Source: Campylorhamphus procurvoides (Eukaryota > Chordata > Aves > Passeriformes > Dendrocolaptidae). From it: a stretch of DNA of 64,000 bases. The translations under genes were made by a program, and so were the position numbers. Every line of letters begins with the position of its first letter. Within the stretch, counting starts at the first letter, position 1. Positions 1-10,767 of this stretch are shown here, piece by piece. Location of the stretch: contig WBMV01007610.1 in NCBI GenBank assembly GCA_013396655.1, positions 1 through 64,000 of the forward strand, in the 5' to 3' direction. The notes under the pieces are model-generated. The model was not told the DNA's origin, ran no database searches, and saw nothing but the letters and a program-made list of their open reading frames with translations.

Positions 1-589
1 AGTCTAGCCATGATGATGATGATTTATTTATATATCTTTTTGAAATACAGTACCTAAAACTGCAGGCATTCATCAAGATGTAAGAATATCATGAATAAAT
101 AGGGTCTTACACACTGTGTTTTATTCTCTGTTCTTTTACTGAGAATTCATAGTACTTTCTTTGCCTGCTATTGAGCATCTCATTTTCAGAGAATTACATG
201 TCATAACCCCAGGATTTCTTTATCATGTAATGGTCAACTCAGAGCCCACAGTTTTACATACAGAGCTAAAATTTTTTTCTTCTGCCATCTACATCACCTT
301 AAATTTAGGTATATTGATTTCCATTTGCCATTTTATTTGCAATACACTCAATTCAATAAAGCTCTCTGGAAAATTTTCATTGTTTGTGCTCCTTTAAGTA
401 AGGGAGTAAGTCAACAGCAAATTGACTCATAACACTGCTTAATTTTTTTAAATATTATTTATGAATACATTGAAAAGCCTATGTTCAATAAAACAGTGCA
501 AACAAATTAAGAAGTCCAAACTTCAAGACAACTGGAAACCACCCTTCACTGATCAAGGCATCATGCACTTTGGCAATCACCAGCCATGT
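1..589. other. Non-coding AT-rich sequence, no feature recognised
   Basis: There is a short ATG/ATT trinucleotide run near position 10, otherwise unique-looking AT-rich DNA. The open frames here (78 and 62 codons) begin and end without any family resemblance and are of chance length. Confidence 0.6.
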
Positions 590-1357
590 AAAGATCAACA
601 AGGGAAAGTGTCAGATTCCACACCTGGGATAGGGCAACCCTGGATGTAGTGGGGAATGAGATGCTGGAGAGCAGCACTGTGGAAAGGGACCTGGGGGTCC
701 TGGTGGATGGCAAGTTGAATATGAGTCAGCAGTGCCCTGGCAGCCTGGAGGGCCAACCATGTCCTGGGGGGCATCAGGCCAACGGGGCAAGGGAGGGGAT
801 TTTCCTGCTCTGCTCTGCACTGGGGCAGCCTCACCTTGAATATTGTGTGCAGTTTTGGGTGCCACAATATAAGAAAGATATTAAGCTATTGGAGAGTGTC
901 CAAAGGAGGGCAACAAGGATGGTGAAGGGCCTTGAGCGGAAGCCATATGAGGAGCGACTGAGGTTACTTGGTCTGTTCAGCCTGGAGAAGAGGAGACTGA
1001 GGGGAGACCTCACTGCAGTTACAACTTCCTTGTGAAGGGAAGAGGAGGGGCAGGCACTCTCTTCTCTGTGGTGACCAGTGACAGGACCCAACAGCATGTC
1101 CTCAAGTTGTGTCAGGGGAAGTTGAAGTTGGATAGTAGAAAGAGGTTCTTTACTCTGAAGGTGGCTGGGCACTGGAAGAGGCTCCCCAAGGAAGTGGTCA
1201 CAGCACCAAGTTTGACAGAGTTCAAGAAGTATTTGGACAATACTCTCAGGCACATGGTGTGACTCTTGGGGATGGTCCTGTGTAGGACCAGGAGTTGGCC
1301 TCAATGATCTTTGTGGGTCCCTTACAATTCAGCATATTCTGTGATTTTGTGATTTTA
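590..1357 (+). mobile_element. CR1 LINE fragment (3' end of ORF2 plus 3' UTR), 5'-truncated
   Basis: The plus strand encodes the C-terminal part of the CR1 reverse-transcriptase polyprotein. Residues typical of the family are readable in the frame open over 649-1035, including LLGLFSLEKRRLRGDL, and continue in another frame around 1170-1215 as HWKRLPKEVV. At least one frameshift near 1030 therefore breaks the protein. The 3' UTR ends in the CR1-type segment GATCTTTGTGGGTCCCTTA followed by short TGTGATTT-type tail repeats at about 1340-1356. The 5' part of the element (ORF1 and most of ORF2) is missing, as is usual for CR1 insertions. The tail type matches the stub at 22.0 kb and differs from the CTATGAT tails at 54.6 and 59.5 kb. 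The minus-strand 157-codon open frame over the same interval is an antisense shadow. Inactive copy; family assignment is firm, the 5' boundary is approximate. Confidence 0.93.
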
Positions 1358-2586
1358 ATCACATATTGCAAATTTAATCAGGGTCCTTGCAAACCCTGCT
1401 ACTTAAACACAAAAACTAGTTTTCTTTATAACCACTGATAAAGTACCAGTGGGAACATCTTTTATAAATCTCAGCCAAACATATTAATTAACAGAATTCA
1501 CATAACAACTGATTCTCTAAAAGCAGCCCTGTATATGAAAAAAAATAATAAAATATTCCTTTCAGAACAACCATGTTTGCTTGTCCAAAAGCATATCGTA
1601 TTTATCCATTCATTCATTAGTTCTATTTTTCATTCAATAATCAATTTAGAAAAGGAAAAATCCCAACTTCAAATGCATTCAGACGGTAATAGAAAGAGCT
1701 TTTGTTTTGCAATGATCAATTACACAAAATGATGGAGGCGATTGAATATTTTCCTTAGATTAACAGACATGGCACAGTTATAGCAAAAAAGTGCTTTATT
1801 TTCACACACAATTTTCTCAGTCTGTATTTCTGCCTAAAGATTATGTTAGACATTTGTAATAACTGCACAAATGCTCTGCATTAGTAAGCAGACATTTCAG
1901 TCATTTATAGGACTGCTAATATTTTAGCCCATGAAATCATTATGTAAATTAAACTAATTTCCACGGCAGCCATTCAAATTCAAACAGCTGCACAAACCAG
2001 GATTTTTCCTTTTCTAAAGAAATGTGCATATTATTGTGTTTTGTATCACAGTTATACAGCACCAGTATTGTCTTTTACTGGAACAAAACAAACCTTCAAG
2101 TCGAGGTCCATATTTTAGGTGCTTGCTGTGATGCTCACCTTACCATCTGTTCACATTAATCTCATGAACAAATCTGCTCAAAAGCATGCTGAAACAATCA
2201 GATTTATGGTAAAAAATATTTGTAATTAGGGGCAGAAAGGATCACTGGAATTCTAGAAAAGGTACAGTTCTGTATGTATCTTTAGTCAGTCACCTTTAAG
2301 CTTGTATTACCATAATTAAGAGTCTTTCTTCTTATGCAAACACCCACTGAAGAAAGCGGAAAAGATAATCAGGCTATTCCATTAGCTCAGTGGCTTTTAT
2401 GGCTACTCTTCCTTTTACGAGGAAGAGCCTGTTTTGGCCTACCCATTTCCTTCTTCTTCCCATCACCCACTACAGCAGACTAGCAAAATAAGTTTCATCT
2501 TTGAAAATAATATTAAAATGCTATTACTTAATGAATACTGTTGAAAACAACATAAGGAGTTTTGTAGATTCTCAACACCAAAAAGG
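1358..2586. other. Non-coding sequence, no feature recognised
   Basis: AT-rich unique-looking DNA. The part from about 1850 to 2060 lacks simple repeats and has a dense run of ATTA/TAAT and CAGCTG-like words, which could mark a conserved non-coding element, but nothing in one sequence can show conservation. Confidence 0.5.
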
Positions 2587-3455
2587 TCACAGAATCATAG
2601 AGTAGTTTGAGTTGGAAGGGAACCAAGGGTCTTCTAGTCCAACCCCCCTGCAATGAGAAAGGACATCTTCAACAAGAGCAGGTTTCTCAGAGCCTCCTCC
2701 AACCTGACCTTGAATGTTTCCAGGGATGAGGCATTTACCTCTTCTCTGGGCAACCTGTGCAAGTGTTTCACTAGCCCTATTGTAAAAAAAAAATCTGTCT
2801 TATATCTAATTTAAATCAACCCTCCTTGAGTTAAAAGCTACTAACCCTTGTCCTGTCACAACAGGCCCTGCTAAAAAGTTTGTCCTCAACTTTGTTATAG
2901 GTCCCCTTTAAATACTGAAAGGNAAAGGACATCTTCAACAAGAGCAGGTTTCTCAGAGCCTCCTCCAACCTGACCTTGAATGTTTCCAGGGATGAGGCAT
3001 TTACCTCTTCTCTGGGCAACCTGTGCAAGTGTTTCACTAGCCCTATTGTAAAAAAAAAATCTGTCTTATATCTAATTTAAATCAACCCTCCTTGAGTTAA
3101 AAGCTACTAACCCTTGTCCTGTCACAACAGGCCCTGCTAAAAAGTTTGTCCTCAACTTTGTTATAGGTCCCCTTTAAATACTGAAAGGCTGCAATAAATT
3201 CTCCCTGGAACTTTCTCTTCTCCAGGCTGAATAACCCCAACTCTCTCAGCCTCGCTTCACAGGAAAGGTGCTCCAGCCCTGCAATCATCTCTGTGGCCCT
3301 CCTTTGGCCTCAATCCAAGAATTCCACATCCTTCTTATGCCTGGGGCCCCATAGCTGGATGCAGTACTCTAGGTGGGCTCTCATGAGAATGGAGTAGAAG
3401 GGCAAAATCACCTCCCGCTACCTGATGGTTATGCTTCTTCTGATGCAGACCAGGA
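2587..3455 (-). mobile_element. CR1 LINE fragment, minus strand, internally duplicated
   Basis: Read on the minus strand this is a 5'-truncated CR1. The 3' terminus lies at the left (reverse complement of an ATTCTATGATTCTGTGA-like tail at 2587-2605), and the ORF2 C-terminus reads leftward from about 3290 with RELGLFSLEKRKFQGEFIAA followed by FQYLKG. The right end, near GATGCAGACCAGG at 3443-3455, stops abruptly where a different repeat starts. An exact second copy of 265 bases sits inside the element with a single N between the copies, so the true element is probably about 600 bases long rather than 869. Frames are broken and the copy is dead. Confidence 0.93.
2658..3188. repeat. Exact 265-bp direct duplication separated by one N (likely assembly artefact)
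   Basis: Bases 2658-2922 and 2924-3188 read identically, including a run of ten A in each copy, and the only undetermined base in the window (2923) lies exactly between them. Both copies are the same slice of one CR1 element, and CR1 sequence continues normally only after the second copy. Two contig ends that overlap but were joined with a one-base gap would give exactly this pattern. A real, very recent tandem duplication is the alternative, but it would not explain the N. Confidence 0.9.
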
Positions 3456-3477
3456 ACAAAGATGGAGCAAGACAAAA

Positions 3478-4472
3478 GGAGACTGAAATGTTAAGAGTTA
3501 ATGACTCAAACACTCAGTCATTTACAAAAGCAACAGGGTGTTTTTCTGAGGCCAGGTTTGCACCTGGTTTCCAGGTTTCCCAGGAAAGGGGAGAAGGAGA
3601 GGTTTTCCATGTATGGTGGTTAAACTTTTTCCTCTGTAAAAACAGCCCAGGTAGAAAGTGGGTGAGCACCCATCAACAAAGGATGACCACAACAAACCAA
3701 CCTTTCTTTAGCTACAACTGGGTTTTGAGCAGGATAAAGGAGAGTGATAATAAGCAGACCCTGAAGGGGTGGGATAATGCTTTCTATCATGTCAGTGCCC
3801 CCCCTCACACAACTGGCTCAGTTGTTAAACTCCCACCCCAGGGAAGGTGACAGGGCATTCACAGGTATTCATCCTTTCTGATGGGAAGCAGCTGTCATGT
3901 TCTTAGAAGATGTCATAAACCATCCAAGACCCCCGAAATACCCCCAGACTAATTTCTGAGACCTTCTACCAGAAGACCGCATGTGATCCACAGTACTACA
4001 TCAGTGTGATACTAATTCACCTGCTGCCAAGTGAGGTACCTGGGCCTTCCCATCTGAACTTAAGTTACAATAACCTACTGAACTTTGTGTTTTGTGGGCT
4101 TCCCCCACCCCCGACAGATCAAGACTGTGACCATCACTTCAACCAAGAAACACAAATTGCAATATCAAATCTCATTGCTGGATCCACGGGTGGTGATACA
4201 TTTGCACTCTTATCCTTTCTTTCCTCTTTCTTTTTTTCCATAGATATTTTCTTAAGTGTTATTTTTATGCTTTTATATTGCTATATATTTACAGATAATA
4301 ATGTAAACAGCTACATACCTACTTTCCACTGCAACCAAGATGTTCTGAAACAAACTTGCCATATATATTTATAAACACTGGTCATTTAGTGTTGTTTTAT
4401 TCTAATCCAACCAAAGGGATCTATTATTAACAATAACCTCAGCTACCCCACCTTCAGGGGTGGGTCATAGCA
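3478..4472. mobile_element. LTR-like dispersed repeat, copy A
   Basis: This segment aligns along most of its length with 33413-34366 in the same direction, with many small gaps, so it is one copy of an old dispersed repeat. Shared landmarks are AGACTGAAATG at the left end, GGGTGGGATA (3769-3778) before a TATCATG word, CTTCCCCCACCC followed by GATCAAGACT near 4100-4125, CTTAAGTGTTATTTTTATGC (4251-4270), an ATATATTTA motif, GGGATCTATTA, and GGTCATA(G/A)CA at the right end. The TG...CA termini and the length near 1 kb suggest a solo long terminal repeat of an endogenous retrovirus-like element, perhaps ERVL type. I cannot name the family and find no clear target-site duplication. Open frames of 141 and 122 codons here have no coding meaning. 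The left end directly abuts the truncated CR1. Confidence 0.7.
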
Positions 4473-7400
4473 CTCTTTAGAAGCCACAACTTCTCTTGTC
4501 CTCTGAACACCCTTAAATTATCCTTCCTAGCTCTCACTCTCCTGTCTAGAATGCACCCTGTAATCATAAAATTGAATTTTATCTCTCTCAAAAACCTTGG
4601 CTCACTTCTAATTACATATTTCCTGAGGTTATAAAAATTGTGGTTACAGATGAAAATATCAGGAGAAACAGATAATTTGTTTAATATACAGAAGATGGAA
4701 GATAAGCAGGAACCAAAAAGCTCAGTGAAAGAAAGTTCATTCTTTGTGTAACAGTTACCAAAGTTTTAGTCTATTATTTGTTAAAAAACCCCAGCACACC
4801 AGTAAAGTAATTTTTCACTGAAGAGCAAGACATATGGTAGAGATAAAAGACTAAGCAGTGACCTATATATGGGCATAAACACATGTTAACATCAGCTAAA
4901 TTTGGCAGAGCCATAGATTTTGGCATCTCACACTTAACCAGGTGGATAAATACAAGCAGGTGCAGATTAGAAAGCAGGACAATATAACACCAAAGTCACA
5001 TTCAGGGATCATACAAATACACATGGGTATGATGGAAATCCCTGCCTTTAGATGCAAAAACAATTCCCTATGTTTACTAAAAATTTCTGATATTTGTTAT
5101 GATATTTGATTCTGACAAATTTTCAATCTTTGTATCACTTTAATTTTCTAATTACAAGCCAAGAACAAGATAAACATATCTAACAGAACAATGACTTTCT
5201 AAAATGGAATGTATCCATACAAAGAGGCTAAATCTACATACAAAGTTATTATTAGAAATAATACTTAAATGGTATTACCTGCACAGGTTATCCTATTCTT
5301 TTGAATAGCAATTTATCTGACCAATGGTGCAAACAGAATGTCAAGCTTGTAATTTTTGAGCGTGTGTAATGGTTATCAAATTCAGACACCTAAAGAATTC
5401 AACTGTTCTCATGAAAAACCCACATAGATTGTGTGCATGTACACATTACTAAAAATAGAGTTTAAAAAAAAAAATCAAGCTTAGCTCCTTTACTTGGTGT
5501 TCTGTGGGGTATTGCAAAGACTTCCTAGAGAGCTGTCTTCATTTGCTGGATATCCCTTGGAGAAAAACAAGCAGCTCTTGAAACTCAAAGTTATGAAAAA
5601 GCACCTTAAGTAGTAGAAAGCAAATAAATGATTCCTCTCTAACCTTATAGTTAGTTTCACACAACACAGCAAATACATGCAATAAAAAGTAGAATAAGAT
5701 GCAAAGGATAAGGACTCACTCATTCTATAAATAATTCAAACCAAATAATTGGTATTTAGGAAATACAGTTACTGAAGTAGATTTAATCATCAGAAATTAT
5801 TTGGATATTACCCTAAATTTAAGTAATGAGAGGATGAAGATAATGTTAAAAGAATTCAGAGCTTTCCTTAAATAGAAATCTACCATATCAGTCATGGGAT
5901 CAGTTATTAGTGTTTCATACCAAAATTCATTTGATGGAGTCAAAAAGAGCAGAAACAATTTTTAAGAATGGAAAATAACCACAGCACTATTTTCCAAACC
6001 AGATGTTAAACCTCTCCACCCATGGTGGCCTAAATTCAGTATTGATTCATTTTAAAATTCTGTTGTTGATGTGACAATATTTTCTGCCTACGGGTACTGC
6101 TATTGATGATGACTGCCAAACAGATACTTTGGACTGCCAGCCACTATATGAATTTTAATTTTGCATAGTAGGAAAAATTAGTTTGAGAAAAGATAACATA
6201 CAACAGAGAAGAAACAAGCCTTTGCTTTAATAATTTACTTTTAGACTGCGACTAGATATGTTACATAAGCAAGTCACAAATGAAGACGGTAATACCTTAG
6301 TACATTAAGCAAATTCTGTTTAGTAAAAAAGAACATTATACTTGGTATCTTCTATTGCTTTTGCTGTGTAAAGATACAGGATTTGAACTCTGATTGTTAG
6401 TCGGGAAGAAACAAGAAGTGTCTGTCACCTTCTCATTTCATCCTGTTCTTGGAAAAGAAAAAAGGGAGTTAAACCTAGAACACAGAAAAGAGCTTCTGAT
6501 CCAACACCTCAACACATTTTGATAGCAAAATGCCCATTTGCCCTTATGAAAAGAGTGAATGTTACGGCAAAAAATCACCATAATGGTTATCAGTTGGGAC
6601 AGGGTAAAAAGTGACATCTTAATATATTGCACTTGAACTTCACAGGTACAGTTTAAATTGCATCAGTACCAGACAGAAAATTAAGCAATCACAAACACTG
6701 GGTTTACGTTCATCTCTTTCTCAGTTAACAGTACTAGTCTATACTATAATCGACAGATTTAAAAGTTTTCTCTCTATAAAAAAAGAAGGTCAAAGAATTG
6801 CACAGCTATATAGCCATGCCAAAAAAGATGACATATTTGCAGCAGGTTTTTAAGACATTATACTGTCCTGATCAGAGCTCTCTAACCCACGCTCAAGAAA
6901 TGAATGCTGCATAACATATTTATAAACTGGGCCTATACGTATTTCAGGGGCCTCGAATAGGTCAACAGACAAGGCCACATTAAAACATCATCTTCCACAT
7001 CATCTATCTTTATCCGTGTGGTCAGCAAACTCAAATGCAATTCAGAAGGATGATGTCTCAAAATATTTCAGTTAGAAATAGTACTCACTCCAAACCATTT
7101 TAGAAAGTAATCTATATAACAAAATAAAGGTCAAGTGACAATTAGTACAACATGTGATTTATAATGTTATATTTTAAGAGAAGGGACAAAAATAGACTTA
7201 TGTATTTGTAATAACTTTTCTCAATATGTCAAATTGCATGAATAGAGGGATAATGACAGCAAGCAAGACTAGGTCCCAAAAGGGTTACTGTGCAAAGCCC
7301 TCCACAATGGTAGCTCTGTCTTTGCCCAGAGAGCTTACAGTGCAAATGCCATTATTCTTTGCAAATACAACGTAGAAAAGAAAGGGGAAAACAAACAAAC

Positions 7401-7486
7401 AAAAGTACTGAGATTACTAAGAAGCACTCTTTGTTAAAAAAGCTTTAAAAATCCTGTGGTAGTTTCTTGAAATGCTAAACTCAAAT

Positions 7487-7527
7487 TGATGCAATGTAGC
7501 ACTGATGCATGCAATGATGCAATGTAG
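7487..7527. repeat. 13-bp direct repeat, two copies
   Basis: TGATGCAATGTAG occurs at 7487-7499 and again at 7515-7527, with a partial TGATGCA between them at 7503. It looks like a small slippage or duplication product with no coding role. Confidence 0.75.
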
Positions 7528-9242
7528 TCAGTGAAGGTGTTTCACTCCTAAGTGAATCTATAAAACAGACTAAAATTATTCAAACATTAGTTTGAACTGT
7601 GTCCAAAACGATGTCCAAACATAAGCGTGGTATAGCTTTTTACTCTGCAAGCCCAGCAAGCAGCATACAAGTAATTAACTAAAATTATCAAATTAGATTT
7701 GCCACTGTCTCTTTTAAATATTGTGCTCCAAACCAATGAGAGGAGTTATCTGAAACACTACCACAGTACCATTTGCTGCTGTAAAGGGACTCTAATTAGC
7801 TAGTAAATTGTTTTAATTTGTTTGATTAGCCTCTACAAAAAGCAGGTCATCTGAAATATTTCTTCCCTGCTTTGATACCTAAATTACTTTCTCCTTAGGA
7901 TTATTACAGACAGCATGTACTGTGACACCTGTTGCTTCATTGTAAGATTCATCTTTTATAGTGTTTGCTACTCAGACTACAATTTTCCATGTTGAGCATC
8001 TATTAAAAGATGATTTTTTTTCTTTAAGTTTCCAATTAAAGTTGCTCAACTACTATTAGAAACCAAGGAGAGGTAGAATATATTATTCTGCCAATACTTT
8101 GAAGTTCTTACAATTATTTCATTGAGAGATTTAATTGACCATTTCTTTTGAAACAGGACCTTCAAATCTGTCCAGAGATTAAATTTCTATAAATTTATAT
8201 TCTATGATAAACTCACAAATCCCTATTTAAATCTTGCAAAGTAAAAAAAAGAAATCTTTGAGGACTGCCTTTTGCTTATACCTCGGTTGAGATCGCCTAC
8301 TTCACCCTACAACAATCTTGTTTATACTGAGCATATTCAATCCCACCAAAAAGCCAGCTTGGTTCATCTACACCCAAAGGAAAACTGGGAATGTTTACCA
8401 GCTTGACTTATTCTTCTAATCAAACTCATAATTCCAGAAAGTAGTCCTTGATTCAATATTTTCTGTAAATAATAAACTGAAGAGTCTGTGTGTCATTAGT
8501 GTGGCTATTAGTATTGTGAACCACTTCAGTGCTATCAAACATGCAAGCTTCTTTCTGCACTTCCTCCCCATGCTTCATATTAGATGATGCAGTTTCAGCA
8601 TGAGAACCAAAACCAACCAGAATGTCTCTCCTGCACTTTCAATAGCTCTACCAAGGACGTCTAGGGAAGTCAGAGAAAGTAGCAGTAGCTCATCATGCTG
8701 GGAGCTGAAAACAGAAGCAACCTAGATAACAACGTGGGGCACAGGCAGGGAGACAGCAGAAAAACAGCATGAGACAGACACAATACTCTCTTCTCAAGTC
8801 TACATACTCCTTTTCAGAACAGAACTTGAATTGGCCAAGTATAAAAACTAGCCTTGTCGCACCAATTAAGTCACTAGTCAGGAAAAGTCACTAGCAAAGT
8901 TAATGCCTCATTCCTCTGTGCTTCTATAAAGCATATCACTAGCTTGTTATTACTAAATAGCTTAACATTCATTCAGCACAATAAGACTATAACTAAAATA
9001 CAGGCTTGTATTTGTATGTACTCCTATTTTTCATAATCTTTTCATAAACAATAACTTCTTTTGGTAAGAAAAGTCAACTTGTAAGTTAACTGTCAATAGT
9101 TATTTCACTCCTCTCAATATTTAACTGTGGTTTCTAAATAAACAAAATAAAGAAAGAGTGACATTGCTCTATCTCCCTATTATTTCAAACACTAATGTTT
9201 AACTGATTAGCTTGTTTGTTTAGACAACTGTGATATCAAAAT

Positions 9243-9260
9243 AATTCTTTTAAAAGAATT
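9243..9260. repeat. Perfect 18-bp palindrome
   Basis: The sequence AATTCTTTTAAAAGAATT is its own reverse complement. It is AT-rich, so chance occurrence in 64 kb is possible; no protein-binding role is claimed. Confidence 0.85.
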
Positions 9261-10708
9261 TATCCTTCATCTCTATCTTAAATAATGAAAGCATTATTAT
9301 TCTGAGTCTCTTAATCATTCTCAGTTTATTTTAGAGACCACCTAATTTTGACAAAATGTCTGTTTCTGGATCAGACTTCATCCCTCTTTCTTCCCCAGAT
9401 CAATCTGAAGCTTATGTTTTTTTCAAAATATCTTACATCTTTCCATCAATTCAGAGTTTCCTTCTTACTGAAAAATGCACTGCCCCAGTAGTTTCATTCT
9501 GTTCGAGTAAGTTTTCCCACAAGTCTAACCATTTCCCTGAACATTCATTCCTAGCCTATTTTTCACACCTACATTTTTAGGATGTATCTGTACAGGATGA
9601 TGGTATGTCAAGATTAATCCAGAACCATAATACTAAGTACACATATCACTTGTAAAGCCTTCTGCTATCTTTTGAAAAGATCACAGTTTCTTGCTTGCAG
9701 GTTTGATTGATGGGAGATCATTTCCTGTTACAAGGAAAACAGTAATCAGATCTCAGATGAGGAACAACCACCGCTCATATCAGAGGCATTTCATTTGGTG
9801 GTGGTCCAGAAATTTAAAATGAAAATTAATTTATGTTGGCCTATACTGTAATGGTGTGATCAAATCAGAGTATTCCAGTGTTTTTACTGTTCCACCAAGA
9901 AATTATTGAAATATACCTACTTTTACTGATACCATATCATATTACAATCATCAAAAAGAAAAACAGAACACATTGCTTCTGGAGCTTACAGAGTCTTCAT
10001 CACTGGCAGGACAGGTTAAACCAGTCTAACAATGTGGTAATTCTACTTGGACAAACATCTGAGGGACACAAGGGTGAGAGGCCAACACTAGACCAGAAGT
10101 CAAAATTCAGCACACACCAATAATGTGTGTATGTGTGTGCATGGGCTTAATCCATATGCCTGACTTCAGTCCAGAAGCATCCAATGAACACGGAGTTTTG
10201 ATTCCCCTGCTCATCACACTGGACACAAAGCTGCAGACTGCTTGTTGTTCTGCAGACAGGAACCTGGCACTGATACCCAGTGGCCAGTTTCACCAGTTAG
10301 ATGAAGGATTCTTCTCCCCAGAATAGTGATTAGGGCACTGGGGTGAAGTACAGAAAGCCACTTTGGCTAAAGTAGAGTTTGCCTCCTTGGCAACTGGACT
10401 AATCAATACCCTGCTATGCTGAAGCAGAAATTATCCAATTCCTCAAGCTACATACCATCACAAATTTAATGATCTCTGCAAAATAAAGTTATATGATCCA
10501 GTCATAATGATCTCCACATGAGATAACTTGCTCAAGATTTCAAATAATTTATCAGTTTTTGGTAATTTCCTGCCACTCTCTTTCAAAAGTCTCTCCCTTT
10601 CTTATGATGTTAATTTTTTAATTTAATGCCAGTGCTGTGGTGCCAATTTTGATTTCCTTCAGTGTTCCTCACTGTTCACTATCAGTGAGTGTTTTATCTT
10701 ACTTTTCC

Positions 10709-10767
10709 CTTTGGTTTTGTGGGGGTTTTCTGTTTTGGTTTTTTACTGGTTGGTTGGGTTTTGGGGA
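10709..10767. repeat. G/T-rich low-complexity tract
   Basis: The plus strand alternates runs of T with runs of two to five G (TTTTGTGGGGGTTTTC, TTGGTTGGGTTTTGGGG). It is the reverse-strand version of the A/C-rich tracts at 21.4, 25.3, 45.7 and 50.9 kb. The spaced G-runs could in principle form a weak G-quadruplex on the plus strand. Confidence 0.75.

Larger units (their letters stand above)
4473..10708. other. Long non-coding stretch, no gene or repeat family recognised
   Basis: AT-rich DNA with scattered A- and T-runs. None of the open frames here exceeds 81 codons and none resembles a known protein. The only local structures noted are the short direct repeat at 7487-7527, the palindrome at 9243-9260 and a TGTG run near 10123-10140. 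A segment from about 7780 to 7870 (CTAATTAGC, TTTGATTAGC words) looks like a possible conserved element but this is impression only. Confidence 0.55.

Noticed and set aside
831..1304. 157-codon minus-strand open frame
   Set aside because: It is antisense to the CR1 reverse-transcriptase end, which is read on the plus strand.
3425..3850. 141-codon plus-strand open frame
   Set aside because: It runs across the junction between a minus-strand CR1 and the LTR-like repeat, so it cannot be an ancestral gene.
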